DNA of 64,000 nucleotides from Leptothrix sp. (in: b-proteobacteria) (lineage in GTDB: Bacteria; Pseudomonadota; Gammaproteobacteria; Burkholderiales; Burkholderiaceae_C): positions 1 to 64,000 of the forward strand of contig PNKV01000015.1 of assembly GCA_013822685.1 (NCBI GenBank). The letters are read 5' to 3'. A program made the translations under genes and the position numbers. Below the pieces are notes generated by a model. It worked only from the letters and a program-made list of their open reading frames with translations, was not told the origin of the DNA and ran no database searches. This document shows, in pieces, positions 23,524 to 32,445 of the stretch. The stretch's first letter is position 1. Each line of letters begins with the position of its first letter.

Positions 23524-24543
23524 CTATTTGGTTTGGGCCTTCGAGGGCGGCTGATTCAACGCACAACGAAAGCTCTCCCAAACGAAGGGGAATGTTTTCT
23601 TGCCATCGTGAGACAGCGATACTGCAGGGTCATTGTGGTACCTGGTCAAGTGACGAAATGCGACGAAGTCTTCGTCGACGGGCATCCCTCTCAGTACCTT
23701 TTCCGAGCCACTGGCAGGCCCCTTTGGATTCTTTGCAGGGCCATGCCGATACGAGTCGGCCGCATACCAATCGTTCATCCACTCGAAACCATCACCCACA
23801 AGGTCATGCAGGCCCAAAGGTGAGGCCGCGTACCGTCCCACCGGGTAAAGTGCGCCCTTTCCAAGAAGTGCCTTTTTTTGTTGGAAAGTGGGATGTGTTT
23901 TTCCCATCTCCAGTAGGCCCGTTTTAGTGGGAAAGGGGTGCCTATAGCTGTTGGTTCGATTGCTGGCCGCATACTCCCACTGCGCTTCGGTGGGTAATTC
24001 AAAAGGTAAGCCAGCGACCTTGCCCAGCCATTGACAATAGCCTTTGGCTTGCTGCCAACTCACGCCAGCAGGCACATCATCAGCCGTTCGGGCGCGGTTC
24101 CAAATTCGGTGGAACACATCGTCTTTGCCTTGCGGGGGATGCACGGGCAAGGCATTGGCCGCTACATACACATCAAAGTCCCCATAGGTGACTTTGTATT
24201 GCTGAATCGAAAACCCATCCAACTCAACCCACTTGGGTGGCTTGTTGTCTTCGTCAATCGTGAAGGGCAAGTTGTCTCCAGGCTTGGCATTGGCCCCTGG
24301 CGCGATGTCGTTCTGCTTTGCATGGTCGTCCATCAGAACCCCGAAGTCGCCCAACCAGAATCCGCCGCTTTGAACTGGGCTGAGTTGCTTGAGGCTTTTG
24401 GCAACCAGTGCCTTGACCTTGGCCTGCGTCTCCGGGCTCTGGGCCAGCTTGTCTGCTTGCCTTTGTGCCCACCATTCGCAGCCGCCCAATCCTGTACTCA
24501 ACAGCATGAGGGGAAACAACCTCAGCATCCGCCCTGTTTGCAT
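23524..24543 (-). CDS. Lipoprotein with formylglycine-generating-enzyme (SUMF1/PvdO) fold
   Basis: A 339-residue predicted lipoprotein. MQTGRMLRLFPLMLLSTGLGGC ends in a lipobox with Cys22. The body has FGE-sulfatase fold landmarks: VTYGDFDVYV, PAGVSWQQAKGYCQWLGKVAG, ELPTEAQWEYAAS and GLHDLVGDGFEWMNDWY. The canonical catalytic cysteine pair and the RGGSW element of true formylglycine-generating enzymes are absent (VLRGMPVDED instead), so sulfatase activation is unlikely. Such proteins are often found beside vgrG/effector genes. A role as periplasmic immunity or T6SS accessory protein is inferred, although it is convergent to the effector rather than in its operon. Confidence 0.8.
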   Translation of the reverse strand: MQTGRMLRLFPLMLLSTGLGGCEWWAQRQADKLAQSPETQAKVKALVAKSLKQLSPVQSGGFWLGDFGVLMDDHAKQNDIAPGANAKPGDNLPFTIDEDNKPPKWVELDGFSIQQYKVTYGDFDVYVAANALPVHPPQGKDDVFHRIWNRARTADDVPAGVSWQQAKGYCQWLGKVAGLPFELPTEAQWEYAASNRTNSYRHPFPTKTGLLEMGKTHPTFQQKKALLGKGALYPVGRYAASPLGLHDLVGDGFEWMNDWYAADSYRHGPAKNPKGPASGSEKVLRGMPVDEDFVAFRHLTRYHNDPAVSLSHDGKKTFPFVWESFRCALNQPPSKAQTK

Positions 24544-24644
24544 AACGCACTCTTTGAAATCGTTGGAATCACCTGTTTCGATTGTAGGTGCGGGGGCCTG
24601 CAGTACCTCGGGTGAATTGGCATCCACATGTGAACAGTCACCCC

Positions 24645-25352
24645 TCACTGCGACCCAAAAAACCTCCCCCTCATCCTCCCCTCATAAGCCACCAAATTCG
24701 CATACCGCTTCACCTCCTCCTTCATCGGCGTTTCAAAATGCGGGCACAGCGCTGAGGTCAGGATCGCGAACATCATGGCGTCGGTGCCGCAAGGCTGCTC
24801 ACCCATCAGATAAGGCTTGTCGCCCAACAGCGTGGCCAGCGTGTTCAAGCCGCGGTCGCCAATGGCCTGCATCTCGGCCACTGAGTGGCGCCCCATGCCC
24901 TGCCCATGCAAGCTGTTGCGCACACGCCGCCTCACGAAAGCTTCCACCGGGGCGCGCAAAGGCCAAGGCACAGGCTTGAAGAACACCTTGGCCACTTTGG
25001 CGAAGTTGGCGTCGTCCACCCAACGCCAGTGCACGCCGATCCAATACAGGTTGTCTTCCAGCATTTTCTCCACCGCCCAGGCCGTGGCGCGTTGTTCGGC
25101 GCTCAGGCCCTGGTCAAAGTCAATGCCGTACTTGCGCTCCAGGTGCCAGCGGATGAAGGTGGAATCGGCCACCACGGTGCCGTCGTCATTGATGTAAGGC
25201 AGTTTGCCCTTGGGTGCCTTGAACATGCCCTTGGTGTTGACCTGGTAAGGCTCGCCGGACATCTTCAGCAAGATCTCGGCCTTCATGACGAAGGGGCTGG
25301 CGTCGGGCAGGCCAAAGGCGGCCCCGAAAGCGTAGAAGGTGATCATGTTCAT
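24645..25352 (-). CDS. Glutathione S-transferase family protein
   Basis: A 235-residue two-domain protein. The N-terminal thioredoxin-like domain (ITFYAFGAAFGLPDASPFVMKAEILLKMSGEPYQV ... GKLPYINDDGTVVADSTFI) contains the cis-proline and the GSH gamma-glutamyl contact region. The C-terminal all-helical domain carries LGDKPYLMGEQPCGTDAMMFAIL. The pattern is closer to the Tom37/metaxin-like bacterial GSTs than to beta-class enzymes. ATG 25352 (or 25346) gives a normal length. Conjugation or reductase substrate unknown. Confidence 0.87.
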   Translation of the reverse strand: MNMITFYAFGAAFGLPDASPFVMKAEILLKMSGEPYQVNTKGMFKAPKGKLPYINDDGTVVADSTFIRWHLERKYGIDFDQGLSAEQRATAWAVEKMLEDNLYWIGVHWRWVDDANFAKVAKVFFKPVPWPLRAPVEAFVRRRVRNSLHGQGMGRHSVAEMQAIGDRGLNTLATLLGDKPYLMGEQPCGTDAMMFAILTSALCPHFETPMKEEVKRYANLVAYEGRMRGRFFGSQ

Positions 25353-25464
25353 GAGTCTAGCGATGCCTTCCGCGTCCACAAACTAGGGGTTGTGATCACG
25401 CCAGCTTGCTCTTATTTTGAGCGTTGCCAAGCCACCCCCACCTCAGCCAAGACAGGAGCGTCCC

Positions 25465-26493
25465 ATGGTCATTCGCCTCACCGCCGTCATGTTCGGCATC
25501 GCAGTGATGGGCCCCGCCAGCGCTGCCAACAACCTGCGCGCCTATGCCGGCGTGGTCGCGGGCAATGCGCAGGGCACGGGCAGCATCTTCGCCTGCGCCA
25601 CCTCGGGCCCCACCATTGGCAATGGCTGGTTCGCGGGCGTCAGCTTGCCCACCGAGGGGTTCACCGCCTGCCACCTCAACGGCGGCATCGATGACCAGCA
25701 AGACCCCGCCGGCCCTTTGACGGCCAGCCAAAGCGCCACAGGCCCAATGGCCACCCCGGGCAGCAGCTTCACCGGTTCGGCGCAGGCCCGGTCCGATTAC
25801 TGGTCACTGGGCGTGGCGGCCAATGGCGCGGCCACCGGGGGCACGTCCTCATTCACCTACCACCAGGCGGCGGCCTTCGCCAGCTTCACCGACACCCTGA
25901 CCTATCAAAAGGCGGGCATCGCCACCGGCACCGCAGGCTGGACGAATTTCGCCTTCCTGGTTGAAGGCCTCATGAGCAGCGCCGCCAACCCGCCTTACAC
26001 GCAGCAGGCCGATGTGCAGCTGTCCATCCGGGTGAATGGCAAGTACATCTGGGATTCCTTCCGCGCCACTGTGGTCAACGAAAATCTGCCCTATGTGCGC
26101 GGTGGGTCCACCGGCCTGCCCGGGTCATTCATCTCCGGGCCGGGCAGCTTGAGCGGGTCGGCGCTGGTCAACAGCACGGCCAATTTCGAGATCCAGTGGG
26201 GCGTGCCTTTCACCGTGGAAGTCGCCTTGCTCACCAGCGTCTATCCCTGCTGCCATGGCACCTCGTCGAGCACGGACTTCCTCAACACCGCGGTGCTCAA
26301 GGGCATCGATGCCTATGGGCCAGGCGGCCAGGTCACCGATTTCGAGGTGACCACCGGGTCGGGCGCGCGCATCGGGGCCGAAGGCCTGGCGGCCGTGCCC
26401 GAACCTGGCGCCTCCGCCCTGGCCTTGGGCGGCTTGTTCGTCACAGGGTGGGGGGTGCGCCGTCGTCAGATGGCGGTGCGGGCAGCTCGATAG
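25465..26493 (+). CDS. PEP-CTERM sorting domain-containing secreted protein
   Basis: A 342-residue exported protein. The N-terminal signal peptide (MVIRLTAVMFGIAVMGPASA) follows AGGAG at 25453-25457. The mature part is Gly/Ser/Thr/Ala-rich with no recognised domain. The C-terminus has the exosortase recognition tripartite signal: VPEP, then a hydrophobic helix (GASALALGGLFVTGWG), then the basic tail VRRRQ. Such proteins are cleaved by exosortase and associate with extracellular polysaccharide and biofilm. No exosortase gene is in the window. The end overlaps the convergent small gene by 53 bp. Confidence 0.87.
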   Translation: MVIRLTAVMFGIAVMGPASAANNLRAYAGVVAGNAQGTGSIFACATSGPTIGNGWFAGVSLPTEGFTACHLNGGIDDQQDPAGPLTASQSATGPMATPGSSFTGSAQARSDYWSLGVAANGAATGGTSSFTYHQAAAFASFTDTLTYQKAGIATGTAGWTNFAFLVEGLMSSAANPPYTQQADVQLSIRVNGKYIWDSFRATVVNENLPYVRGGSTGLPGSFISGPGSLSGSALVNSTANFEIQWGVPFTVEVALLTSVYPCCHGTSSSTDFLNTAVLKGIDAYGPGGQVTDFEVTTGSGARIGAEGLAAVPEPGASALALGGLFVTGWGVRRRQMAVRAAR

Positions 26494-26785
26494 CGTCCCA
26501 GCCCAGCAGTTCGGCCAGGCGCGTCACCACCCAACCCGCTTCGGCCGGCGACACGCCCGACTCCGGGGACAACAGCCCGCGGTGGCAGCGCACCAGCACC
26601 TCGTCTTCCGCCACGCCGATCTCGCGTTGCACGCCCTGGCAATGCTCGACCATGTGGCTGGCCAGGTCCTCGCAGACTTCATAGCGCTCACGCACCAGGG
26701 CCATGGGCACGGTCAAGCGGTGGCGCGCGTCGGTGTGCAGGTCGTAGAACGAAGGCGGGATCTCGATTTGGTACTCGTCGGTCAT
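26441..26785 (-). CDS. Small conserved hypothetical protein, acidic
   Basis: A 114-residue acidic cytosolic protein without signal peptide or membrane segment (core DLHTDARHRLTVPMALVRER and CEDLASHMVEHCQG). I have the impression of similar unassigned proteins in Burkholderiales, some loosely labelled as chaperone-like ATPases, but there is no Walker motif here and I do not support that label. The 3' end overlaps the convergent PEP-CTERM gene by 53 bp. Confidence 0.7.
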   Translation of the reverse strand: MTDEYQIEIPPSFYDLHTDARHRLTVPMALVRERYEVCEDLASHMVEHCQGVQREIGVAEDEVLVRCHRGLLSPESGVSPAEAGWVVTRLAELLGWDAIELPAPPSDDGAPPTL

Positions 26786-26925
26786 GCGATGTTGTACCTC
26801 AAAGTGCCAGCGGCTTTTCGTGCCAACATGCTGGTCTGCTTGAACGGCGGCATCCCCGCGATGATCAGGGGTTATTCAACCGCCGTTTCACCAAGTTTGC
26901 ACTTTGCCTTCCTAGAATGGGCCGA

Positions 26926-27300
26926 ATGAGTCATCCCCAATTCACCTGTGCGGTGGTTCCGCAGTTCCTTGAGGAACAAAGCAACCCTGCTCAGCAAGAG
27001 TATGCGTTTTCATACACAGTCACCATCGTCAACAGCGGCGATGTGCCCGCGCAGTTGATCGGCCGGCATTGGGTCATCACCGATGCCACCGGCCACGTGG
27101 AGGAAGTGCGCGGCCTGGGCGTGGTGGGCCACCAGCCCATGCTCAAACCCGGCGAGAAGTTTGAGTACACCAGCTGGACGCGGCTGAGCACGCCGCATGG
27201 GCTGATGCAAGGCACCTTCTTTTGCATGACCGACGAAGCCCAGCCTTTTGACGCGCCCATCGAGCCTTTCTCGCTGGCGCGGTCGCAGTCTTTGCATTGA
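26926..27300 (+). CDS. apaG: ApaG, Co2+/Mg2+ efflux-associated protein
   Basis: A 124-residue single-domain protein with a fibronectin-III-like fold. Family motifs are EYAFSYTVTIVNSGDVPAQL, RHWVITDATGHVEEVRGLGV and GHQPMLKPGEKFEYTSW, with the conserved GxGxxG-like GLGVVG. ApaG is linked to cobalt resistance and magnesium efflux in Salmonella; the molecular mechanism is unsettled. ATG 26926 gives the standard length, although ATG 26917 is also in frame. It is probably co-transcribed with the COG4389 gene 18 bp downstream. Confidence 0.95.
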   Translation: MSHPQFTCAVVPQFLEEQSNPAQQEYAFSYTVTIVNSGDVPAQLIGRHWVITDATGHVEEVRGLGVVGHQPMLKPGEKFEYTSWTRLSTPHGLMQGTFFCMTDEAQPFDAPIEPFSLARSQSLH

Positions 27301-27318
27301 TGTGATGAGGGCGCACGT

Positions 27319-29403
27319 TTGACTCAGGACACGACGATCCCAAAAACAAAACGGCGGTGGTTGCCGCAGCCCGGCGGCCCGGTGGACATCAGCCAATTGC
27401 TGGACTCCGCCAGCGGCGCCCTGCCCCTGGCCGAGCGCCATCTGTGGATGGTGCAGTTGATGGATTGGGTTCGCTCTGGCGAGCCGGTCTCGGGCGTGAA
27501 GTACATCGTGCGGCAACTGGCCCCGCCTTCCGAGCGCCGTGCAGGCGTCGTCGCTTTGCTGTCGGCGTTCTGGCGCGACATCGACGTGGCCGCCTTGCTG
27601 GCCGACTATGGCTTTGCCGCGCGCACCTCGTTCACCGACGAGTTGGGCGAACGCCTGCGCGCACGCCTGCTGCCCATGAGCCCGGCCACCACCGACCTGG
27701 CCAGCCTGTTCAACCTGCTGTTCAGCGACCCGAAAGACGCGAAGTGGCTGATGCAGCTGGACGACGCCGTGCTGGCCGGGCTGGCCTCGCTGTGGCGTGA
27801 GGCCATTGACGCGATCGAGTCCGAGCCGCTGGGCTGGCACGAGCCTTTCTATGACGCGATCATGTTCCTGTCCAGCCAGGTGCGGGCCGAAGGCTTTTCA
27901 CGCGAGTTGCGCGGGCGCATGGGCATGCGGGTCGACGTCGATTTTGATGGCGTGGAATCGGGGGCCGAAGTGGCCGCCCCCACGCCCACGCGCCAGGCCT
28001 TCAGGCAACTGGTGCACGTGGCCGAGAACCTGCACACCCTGGCGCTGAAGGCCACGGTGGGGCCCGCGCCCGATGAGCAAGTGCAAAGCACCTTGCTGCA
28101 AGAGGCGCAATACCTGCGCGCCTTGCTGGACACCTGTGTCAAGGCCGCCCAGGGCATCCACAACCACCTCGAGTCCAACGGCATTTCGATCGACATCGTG
28201 TTCCAGATCGACCAGCTGAGCGAGCGCTGCCGGCGCATCGAGCAGTTGCTGGACTGCGTGCTGTCCGGGCAACCGGAATCGGACCTGCGCACGCTGATCG
28301 TCGACCTGATCCAGGTGGGGGCCAAGCGCAACGGCCTGCGTGCCTTGTTCACGCAGCATTACTCGCTGCTGGCGCGCAAGGTGGCCGAGCGCAGCGCTGA
28401 AACCGGCGAGCACTACATCACCCGCGATCGCGCAGCCTATCTCAGGATGTTGAAGAGCGCCGCGGGCGGTGGCGCGGTGATGTCGATCACCACCTTCCTC
28501 AAGTTCGCCATCCTGGCGCTGGGCTTGTCGCCCTTCTGGAGCGGCCTGGCCGCTGGCACCAACTACGCCATCAGCTTCGTGGTGATCCTGCTGCTGCACT
28601 TCACGGTGGCCACCAAGCAGCCGGCCATGACGGCACCAGCCATGGCGGCCAAGCTGGCGGACACGCGCAGCGATGAGGCGGTCGAGGGGTTCGTGGATGA
28701 AGTGGCCAACCTGATCCGCTCGCAGGTGGCGGGCATCCTGGGCAATGTGCTGGTGGTGGCGCCGGTCGTGCTGGCCCTGCAGGCGCTGGCTTGGTGGGTG
28801 TTCAAGCGGCCGTTGATCGATGTGCATTCAGCGCAGCACGTGCTGGAGTCGCTGACCTTGCTGGGGCCGTCGCTTTGGTACGCGGGCTTCACGGGCGTGC
28901 TGCTGTTCTGCTCCAGCTTGTTCGCGGGCTGGCTGGAGAACTGGTTCGTGCTGCACCGGCTGGACAGCGCCTTGCGCTGGAACCCGCGCATCCGCGCGGC
29001 GCTGGGGCCTGAACGCGCGGTGCGTTGGGCGGCCTGGTGGCGTCACAACATCTCCAGCCTGGGCTCGAACGTGTCGCTGGGCTTGATGCTGGGCCTGGTG
29101 CCGGTGATCGCGGGCTTCTTCGCGCTGCCGCTGGATGTGCGGCACGTGACATTGTCGACCGGTCAGCTGGCGGCGGCAGCGGGCACCCTGGGCCCGGCGG
29201 TGCTGCACCATCCTGATTTCTGGTGGTGCGTGGCGGCCATTCCCCTGACCGGGCTGTTGAACGTGGGCGTGAGCTTCGTGCTGGCCCTGCGCGTGGCCAT
29301 GCGCTCGCGCGGCGTGCGCATCAAGGACCGGGCGCGTCTGCAGGCGGCTTTGCTGCGCCGGCTTCGTCGTCATCCTTTGAGTTTTCTGGTGCCGCCTCGC
29401 TGA
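27319..29403 (+). CDS. COG4389 'site-specific recombinase' family membrane protein
   Basis: A 694-residue protein of the family labelled 'site-specific recombinase' (COG4389, Gcr-like) in betaproteobacteria. The sequence shows a soluble helical N-terminal half (about residues 1-370) and a C-terminal half with at least five hydrophobic helices (about 385-430, 470-500, 525-550, 600-660). It has no tyrosine- or serine-recombinase catalytic signature, so the recombinase name is doubtful; a membrane function seems more likely. It starts at TTG 27319, 8 bp after GATGAGG. The 3' end overlaps a small convergent gene by 83 bp. Confidence 0.85.
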   Translation: MTQDTTIPKTKRRWLPQPGGPVDISQLLDSASGALPLAERHLWMVQLMDWVRSGEPVSGVKYIVRQLAPPSERRAGVVALLSAFWRDIDVAALLADYGFAARTSFTDELGERLRARLLPMSPATTDLASLFNLLFSDPKDAKWLMQLDDAVLAGLASLWREAIDAIESEPLGWHEPFYDAIMFLSSQVRAEGFSRELRGRMGMRVDVDFDGVESGAEVAAPTPTRQAFRQLVHVAENLHTLALKATVGPAPDEQVQSTLLQEAQYLRALLDTCVKAAQGIHNHLESNGISIDIVFQIDQLSERCRRIEQLLDCVLSGQPESDLRTLIVDLIQVGAKRNGLRALFTQHYSLLARKVAERSAETGEHYITRDRAAYLRMLKSAAGGGAVMSITTFLKFAILALGLSPFWSGLAAGTNYAISFVVILLLHFTVATKQPAMTAPAMAAKLADTRSDEAVEGFVDEVANLIRSQVAGILGNVLVVAPVVLALQALAWWVFKRPLIDVHSAQHVLESLTLLGPSLWYAGFTGVLLFCSSLFAGWLENWFVLHRLDSALRWNPRIRAALGPERAVRWAAWWRHNISSLGSNVSLGLMLGLVPVIAGFFALPLDVRHVTLSTGQLAAAAGTLGPAVLHHPDFWWCVAAIPLTGLLNVGVSFVLALRVAMRSRGVRIKDRARLQAALLRRLRRHPLSFLVPPR

Positions 29404-29518
29404 CCTCGGGCAACTCGCCCTTGGCGCGGCCCGAGAACATGGTCCACCACATGAGAAACAAGAAGAGGGCCAGTGCGCCCACGGCTTCCAGCACAATCAG
29501 CCACATATGACGGTTCAC
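29321..29518 (-). CDS. Small single-pass membrane protein
   Basis: A 65-residue protein with one strong N-terminal transmembrane helix (MWLIVLEAVGALALFLFLMW) and an acidic, proline-rich cytosolic tail. Small proteins of this shape occur near mltA in related genomes as far as I recall. Its start overlaps the mltA start head to head; using the inner ATG (29506) the two genes abut exactly. The 3' end overlaps the COG4389 gene by 83 bp, which lowers confidence. Confidence 0.5.
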   Translation of the reverse strand: MNRHMWLIVLEAVGALALFLFLMWWTMFSGRAKGELPEVSEAAPENSKDDDEAGAAKPPADAPGP

Positions 29519-30712
29519 CAGTTTTGTAAGCGGGCCACGGCGGCCCTGATGGTAGGCAGCCTCGCGGCTTGCGGCAGTGGTCCTTCACTGCGTTCCTCGG
29601 CCCCCATTGTGGCGCGCGCACCGGCCGTGCCGCCGGGCACGGTCTTGCCCCAACCCGATGGGCGTGGCGACCTGGTGCGGCCTCGCGCTTTGTGGACCCC
29701 GGCCCAGTACACGGATTTGCCCGGCTGGTCGCAAGACCGCGTGAGCGAGTCGTGGCCGGCCTTGTGGCACAGCTGCCAGCGGCCCGGCCCGGGCTGGGCC
29801 TCGGTGTGCGCCGAGGTGCGCGAACTCGGCGCCGACTGGGGCCACCAGGTGGCCGATGATTTTGTGCGGCAATGGCTGGAAGGGCACTTGCGCCCCTGGC
29901 GCGTGAACACGCTGGACGGCCAGACCACGGGTTTGCTGACGGGGTATTTCGAACCCCTGCTGGACGCGCGCCGCAAGCCTGATGCGCGCTTTCAGTATCC
30001 GCTTTACCGCGCCCCGGCCGACCTGGGCGTGCGCAAGCCGCACTTCACGCGCGCCGAGTTGGACAACCTGCCTGAAGCACGCGCCTCGGTCGCGGGCCGC
30101 GAGGTGGTCTATCTGGCCGACCCGCTGGATGCCTTGCTGATTCAGGTGCAGGGCTCGGGCCGCGTGCGCTTGCAAGATGAGTTGACCGCCCAGGGGCAGC
30201 CCCGCACGGTGCGCCTGGCGTTTGCCGGCCACAACGACCAGCCTTACCAATCGGTGGCGCGCTGGTTGGTGGACCAAGGCGCCTTCTCGCTGGAACAGGC
30301 CTCCTGGCCGGCGATCCGCGCCTGGGCCTTGCAGAACCCCCAGCGCGTGCCCGAGATGCTGCGCGCCAATCCCCGCATGGTCTTTTTCAAGGAAGAGGCT
30401 TTGGTCAATCCGCAGGTGGGCCCGGTGGGGGCGCAAGGGGTGCCCTTGATCCCCGGCCGTTCAGTGGCCGTGGACCGCGAGGCCGTGCCACTGGGCACGC
30501 CCATGTGGCTGGACTCGACGGTGCCTCAAGCATGGAACCCGATCCCACCCGCACCGCAATCCCTGCAGCGCCTGGTGGTGGCGCAGGACACGGGCGGGGC
30601 CATCATTGGCGGCGTGCGGGCCGACTACTTCTGGGGTTGGGGCGACGAGGCCTTGGCGCAGGCGGGCCGCACCAAGCAGCCCATGTCGGCCTGGGTGCTG
30701 TGGCCGCGCTGA
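29507..30712 (+). CDS. mltA: Membrane-bound lytic murein transglycosylase A
   Basis: A 401-residue lipoprotein. The N-terminus has a lipobox LAAC (Cys22) after a basic hydrophobic signal, placing it in the outer membrane. The MltA barrel contains GQTTGLLTGYFEPLLDARR, the inserted domain follows, and the C-terminal 3D domain carries the catalytic aspartate in VVAQDTGGAIIGGVRADYFWGWG. The enzyme cleaves the MurNAc-GlcNAc bond of peptidoglycan to form 1,6-anhydro-MurNAc. The start is fixed by the lipoprotein signal. Confidence 0.96.
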   Translation: MTVHQFCKRATAALMVGSLAACGSGPSLRSSAPIVARAPAVPPGTVLPQPDGRGDLVRPRALWTPAQYTDLPGWSQDRVSESWPALWHSCQRPGPGWASVCAEVRELGADWGHQVADDFVRQWLEGHLRPWRVNTLDGQTTGLLTGYFEPLLDARRKPDARFQYPLYRAPADLGVRKPHFTRAELDNLPEARASVAGREVVYLADPLDALLIQVQGSGRVRLQDELTAQGQPRTVRLAFAGHNDQPYQSVARWLVDQGAFSLEQASWPAIRAWALQNPQRVPEMLRANPRMVFFKEEALVNPQVGPVGAQGVPLIPGRSVAVDREAVPLGTPMWLDSTVPQAWNPIPPAPQSLQRLVVAQDTGGAIIGGVRADYFWGWGDEALAQAGRTKQPMSAWVLWPR

Positions 30713-30716
30713 TGGA

Positions 30717-31160
30717 TCAGTAGGTCTTGTAGGGCAGGAATTTGCCTGACATCACGATGCTGACGCGGTCACCCATCGGGTTGGCTTCGCGCTGCAAGTC
30801 CATCTTGAAGTCGATCGCGCTCATGATGCCGTCGCCAAACTCTTCGTGGATCAGCGCCTTGAAGGTGGTGCCGTACACGCTGATGAGTTCGTAGAAACGG
30901 TAGATCAGCGGGTCTGTGGGCACCGAGGTGGGCAGCGAGCCCTTGTAGGGCACCTCTTGCAGCCACAGCTTGGCCTCGTCGGGCAAGCCGAAGACTTCGG
31001 CGATGGTGGCGGCCTGCTCGGGCGTGAAGGTCATCTGGCCCAGGCAGCCGGCCGTGACCCATTCCTTGCTCAGCCCCACCTTGCTGGCCACGTCGGCCCA
31101 TTTCAAGCCCTTCTTGACTTTGGCTTCGATGATGAGGTCGGTGACGTCTTCGCGGTTCAT
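30717..31160 (-). CDS. cynS: Cyanate hydratase (cyanase)
   Basis: A 147-residue enzyme that decomposes cyanate with bicarbonate to ammonium and CO2. The N-terminal helical DNA-binding-like domain is followed by the catalytic C-terminal segment. YRFYELISVYGTTFKALIHE carries the Arg and Glu, and GIMSAIDF carries the Ser of the known Arg/Glu/Ser catalytic triad. ATG 31160 was chosen (MNREDVTDLI). It is the last gene of an operon that imports the substrate: SBP, permease, ATPase, DUF1348, cynS. Confidence 0.97.
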   Translation of the reverse strand: MNREDVTDLIIEAKVKKGLKWADVASKVGLSKEWVTAGCLGQMTFTPEQAATIAEVFGLPDEAKLWLQEVPYKGSLPTSVPTDPLIYRFYELISVYGTTFKALIHEEFGDGIMSAIDFKMDLQREANPMGDRVSIVMSGKFLPYKTY

Positions 31161-31177
31161 GGTGTGTGCCCTTTCTT

Positions 31178-31600
31178 TCAAAGTTGGCGTTCAGATTCAA
31201 GGATGGCCACATCGTTGATGGAGGCCTCGCGGCGGGCCATCAGGCCACGCTCGTCAAAAGTCCAGTTTTCGTTGCCATAGGCGCGCCACCATTGGCCGGC
31301 GTCGTCGTGGTACTCGTACTCAAAGCACACGGCGATGCGGTTGGCGGTGAAGGCAAACAGGCGCTTCTTGAGCTTGTACTGGTGCTCCTTGGCCCACTTG
31401 CGCGCCAGGAAGGCAACGATGGCGTCGCGCCCCTGCAGGAACTCGCTGCGGTTGCGCCACCATGAATCGGCCGTGTAGGCGGCGGCGCAGCGCTGGGGGT
31501 CTTTGGAGTTCCAGGCGTCTTCGGCCATCTGCACCTTCAGGCGCGCCGACTCTTCGGTGAAGGGCGGCAGGGGTGGGCGGCTTGGTGTGTTCTCGGTCAT
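31178..31600 (-). CDS. DUF1348 / SnoaL-like (NTF2-fold) protein
   Basis: A 140-residue protein with the DUF1348 pattern: [62 protein letters not shown]2-like folds bind small ligands in a cone-shaped pocket; a catalytic function is not established for this family. Its ATG overlaps the ATPase stop (ATGA) and it ends 17 bp before cynS. It therefore belongs to the cyanate operon and may help process or sense cyanate or a by-product (inference). Confidence 0.88.
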   Translation of the reverse strand: MTENTPSRPPLPPFTEESARLKVQMAEDAWNSKDPQRCAAAYTADSWWRNRSEFLQGRDAIVAFLARKWAKEHQYKLKKRLFAFTANRIAVCFEYEYHDDAGQWWRAYGNENWTFDERGLMARREASINDVAILESERQL

Positions 31601-32445
31601 GAAAGGCTCCTCAATCCGGGGCGCACCTCGGGCGGCACCTGCGGCGCGCGCCCATGGCTCAGGTCCTTGGCGCGATCCACCAGGAAGTCCACCAGGTGGT
31701 TGCGCAAGGGGTAGAACTGCGGGTCGTGGTGCAGGCCCGCGCGGGTGCGGTTCCTGGGCAGGGTGTTGACCACGATCTCGGCAATGCGCGCGCGTGGCCC
31801 GTTGCTCATCAGCAGGATCTTGTCCGCCAGCAAGATGGCCTCGTCCACATCGTGCGTGATCATGAACACGGTCTGCTGGGTGTCGGCGCAGATGCGCAGC
31901 AACTCGTCCTGGATGGTGCCGCGCGTGAGCGCGTCCAGCGCGCCAAAGGGCTCGTCCAGCAAGAGCATGCGCGGCTCAATGGCAAAGGCGCGGGCAATGC
32001 CCACCCGCTGCTTCATGCCGCCCGACAGCTGCGACGGCTTCTTGTCCAGCGCCTGGCTCAGGCCCACCATCTGCACATAGCGTTCAACCTGGGCCGTCAC
32101 CTGGGTGCGCGACCAGTCTGTCCAGCGCGAGCGCACGGCAAAGGCGATGTTCTGGCGCACGGTGAGCCAGGGCATGAGCGCATGCCCCTGGAACACCACG
32201 CCACGCTCCAGGCCCGGCGCCACCACCTCGCGGCCATCCATGAACACATGGCCTTCGCTGGCGTGCTCCAGGCCGGCCAGGGTGTTGAGGATGGTGGTCT
32301 TGCCGCAGCCTGAGTGGCCGATGATGCAGATGAACTCGCCCCGCTGGATCTGGAAGTTCACGCCCTCGAACACCGCTTCGCTGGCGCCCGGGTAGGTCTT
32401 GCCCAGGCCTTGCACCTGCAGGCAGGTTCGCGCGTCAGTCGACAT
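31597..32445 (-). CDS. Cyanate/nitrate-type ABC transporter ATP-binding protein (NrtD/CynD-like)
   Basis: A 282-residue ATPase of the nitrate/sulfonate/taurine class. Walker A is GHSGCGKTT, signature [15 protein letters not shown], Walker [16 protein letters not shown]-loop MITHDVDEA. The C-terminal 50 residues carry the extension common in NrtD ([21 protein letters not shown]). It overlaps the permease gene by 11 bp and the DUF1348 gene by 4 bp. It drives import in the cyanate operon. Confidence 0.94.
   Translation of the reverse strand: MSTDARTCLQVQGLGKTYPGASEAVFEGVNFQIQRGEFICIIGHSGCGKTTILNTLAGLEHASEGHVFMDGREVVAPGLERGVVFQGHALMPWLTVRQNIAFAVRSRWTDWSRTQVTAQVERYVQMVGLSQALDKKPSQLSGGMKQRVGIARAFAIEPRMLLLDEPFGALDALTRGTIQDELLRICADTQQTVFMITHDVDEAILLADKILLMSNGPRARIAEIVVNTLPRNRTRAGLHHDPQFYPLRNHLVDFLVDRAKDLSHGRAPQVPPEVRPGLRSLS

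Noticed and set aside
23524..24543. Sulfatase-activating formylglycine-generating enzyme
   Set aside because: No sulfatase gene in the window and the catalytic cysteine and RGGSW elements are absent.
26886..26918. Promoter upstream of apaG (TAGAAT as -10)
   Set aside because: No -35 element at correct spacing; at best a weak or leaderless promoter.
27319..29403. Evidence of a mobile element from the 'site-specific recombinase' label
   Set aside because: COG4389 proteins have membrane helices and no recombinase catalytic residues; no att sites or repeats flank it.
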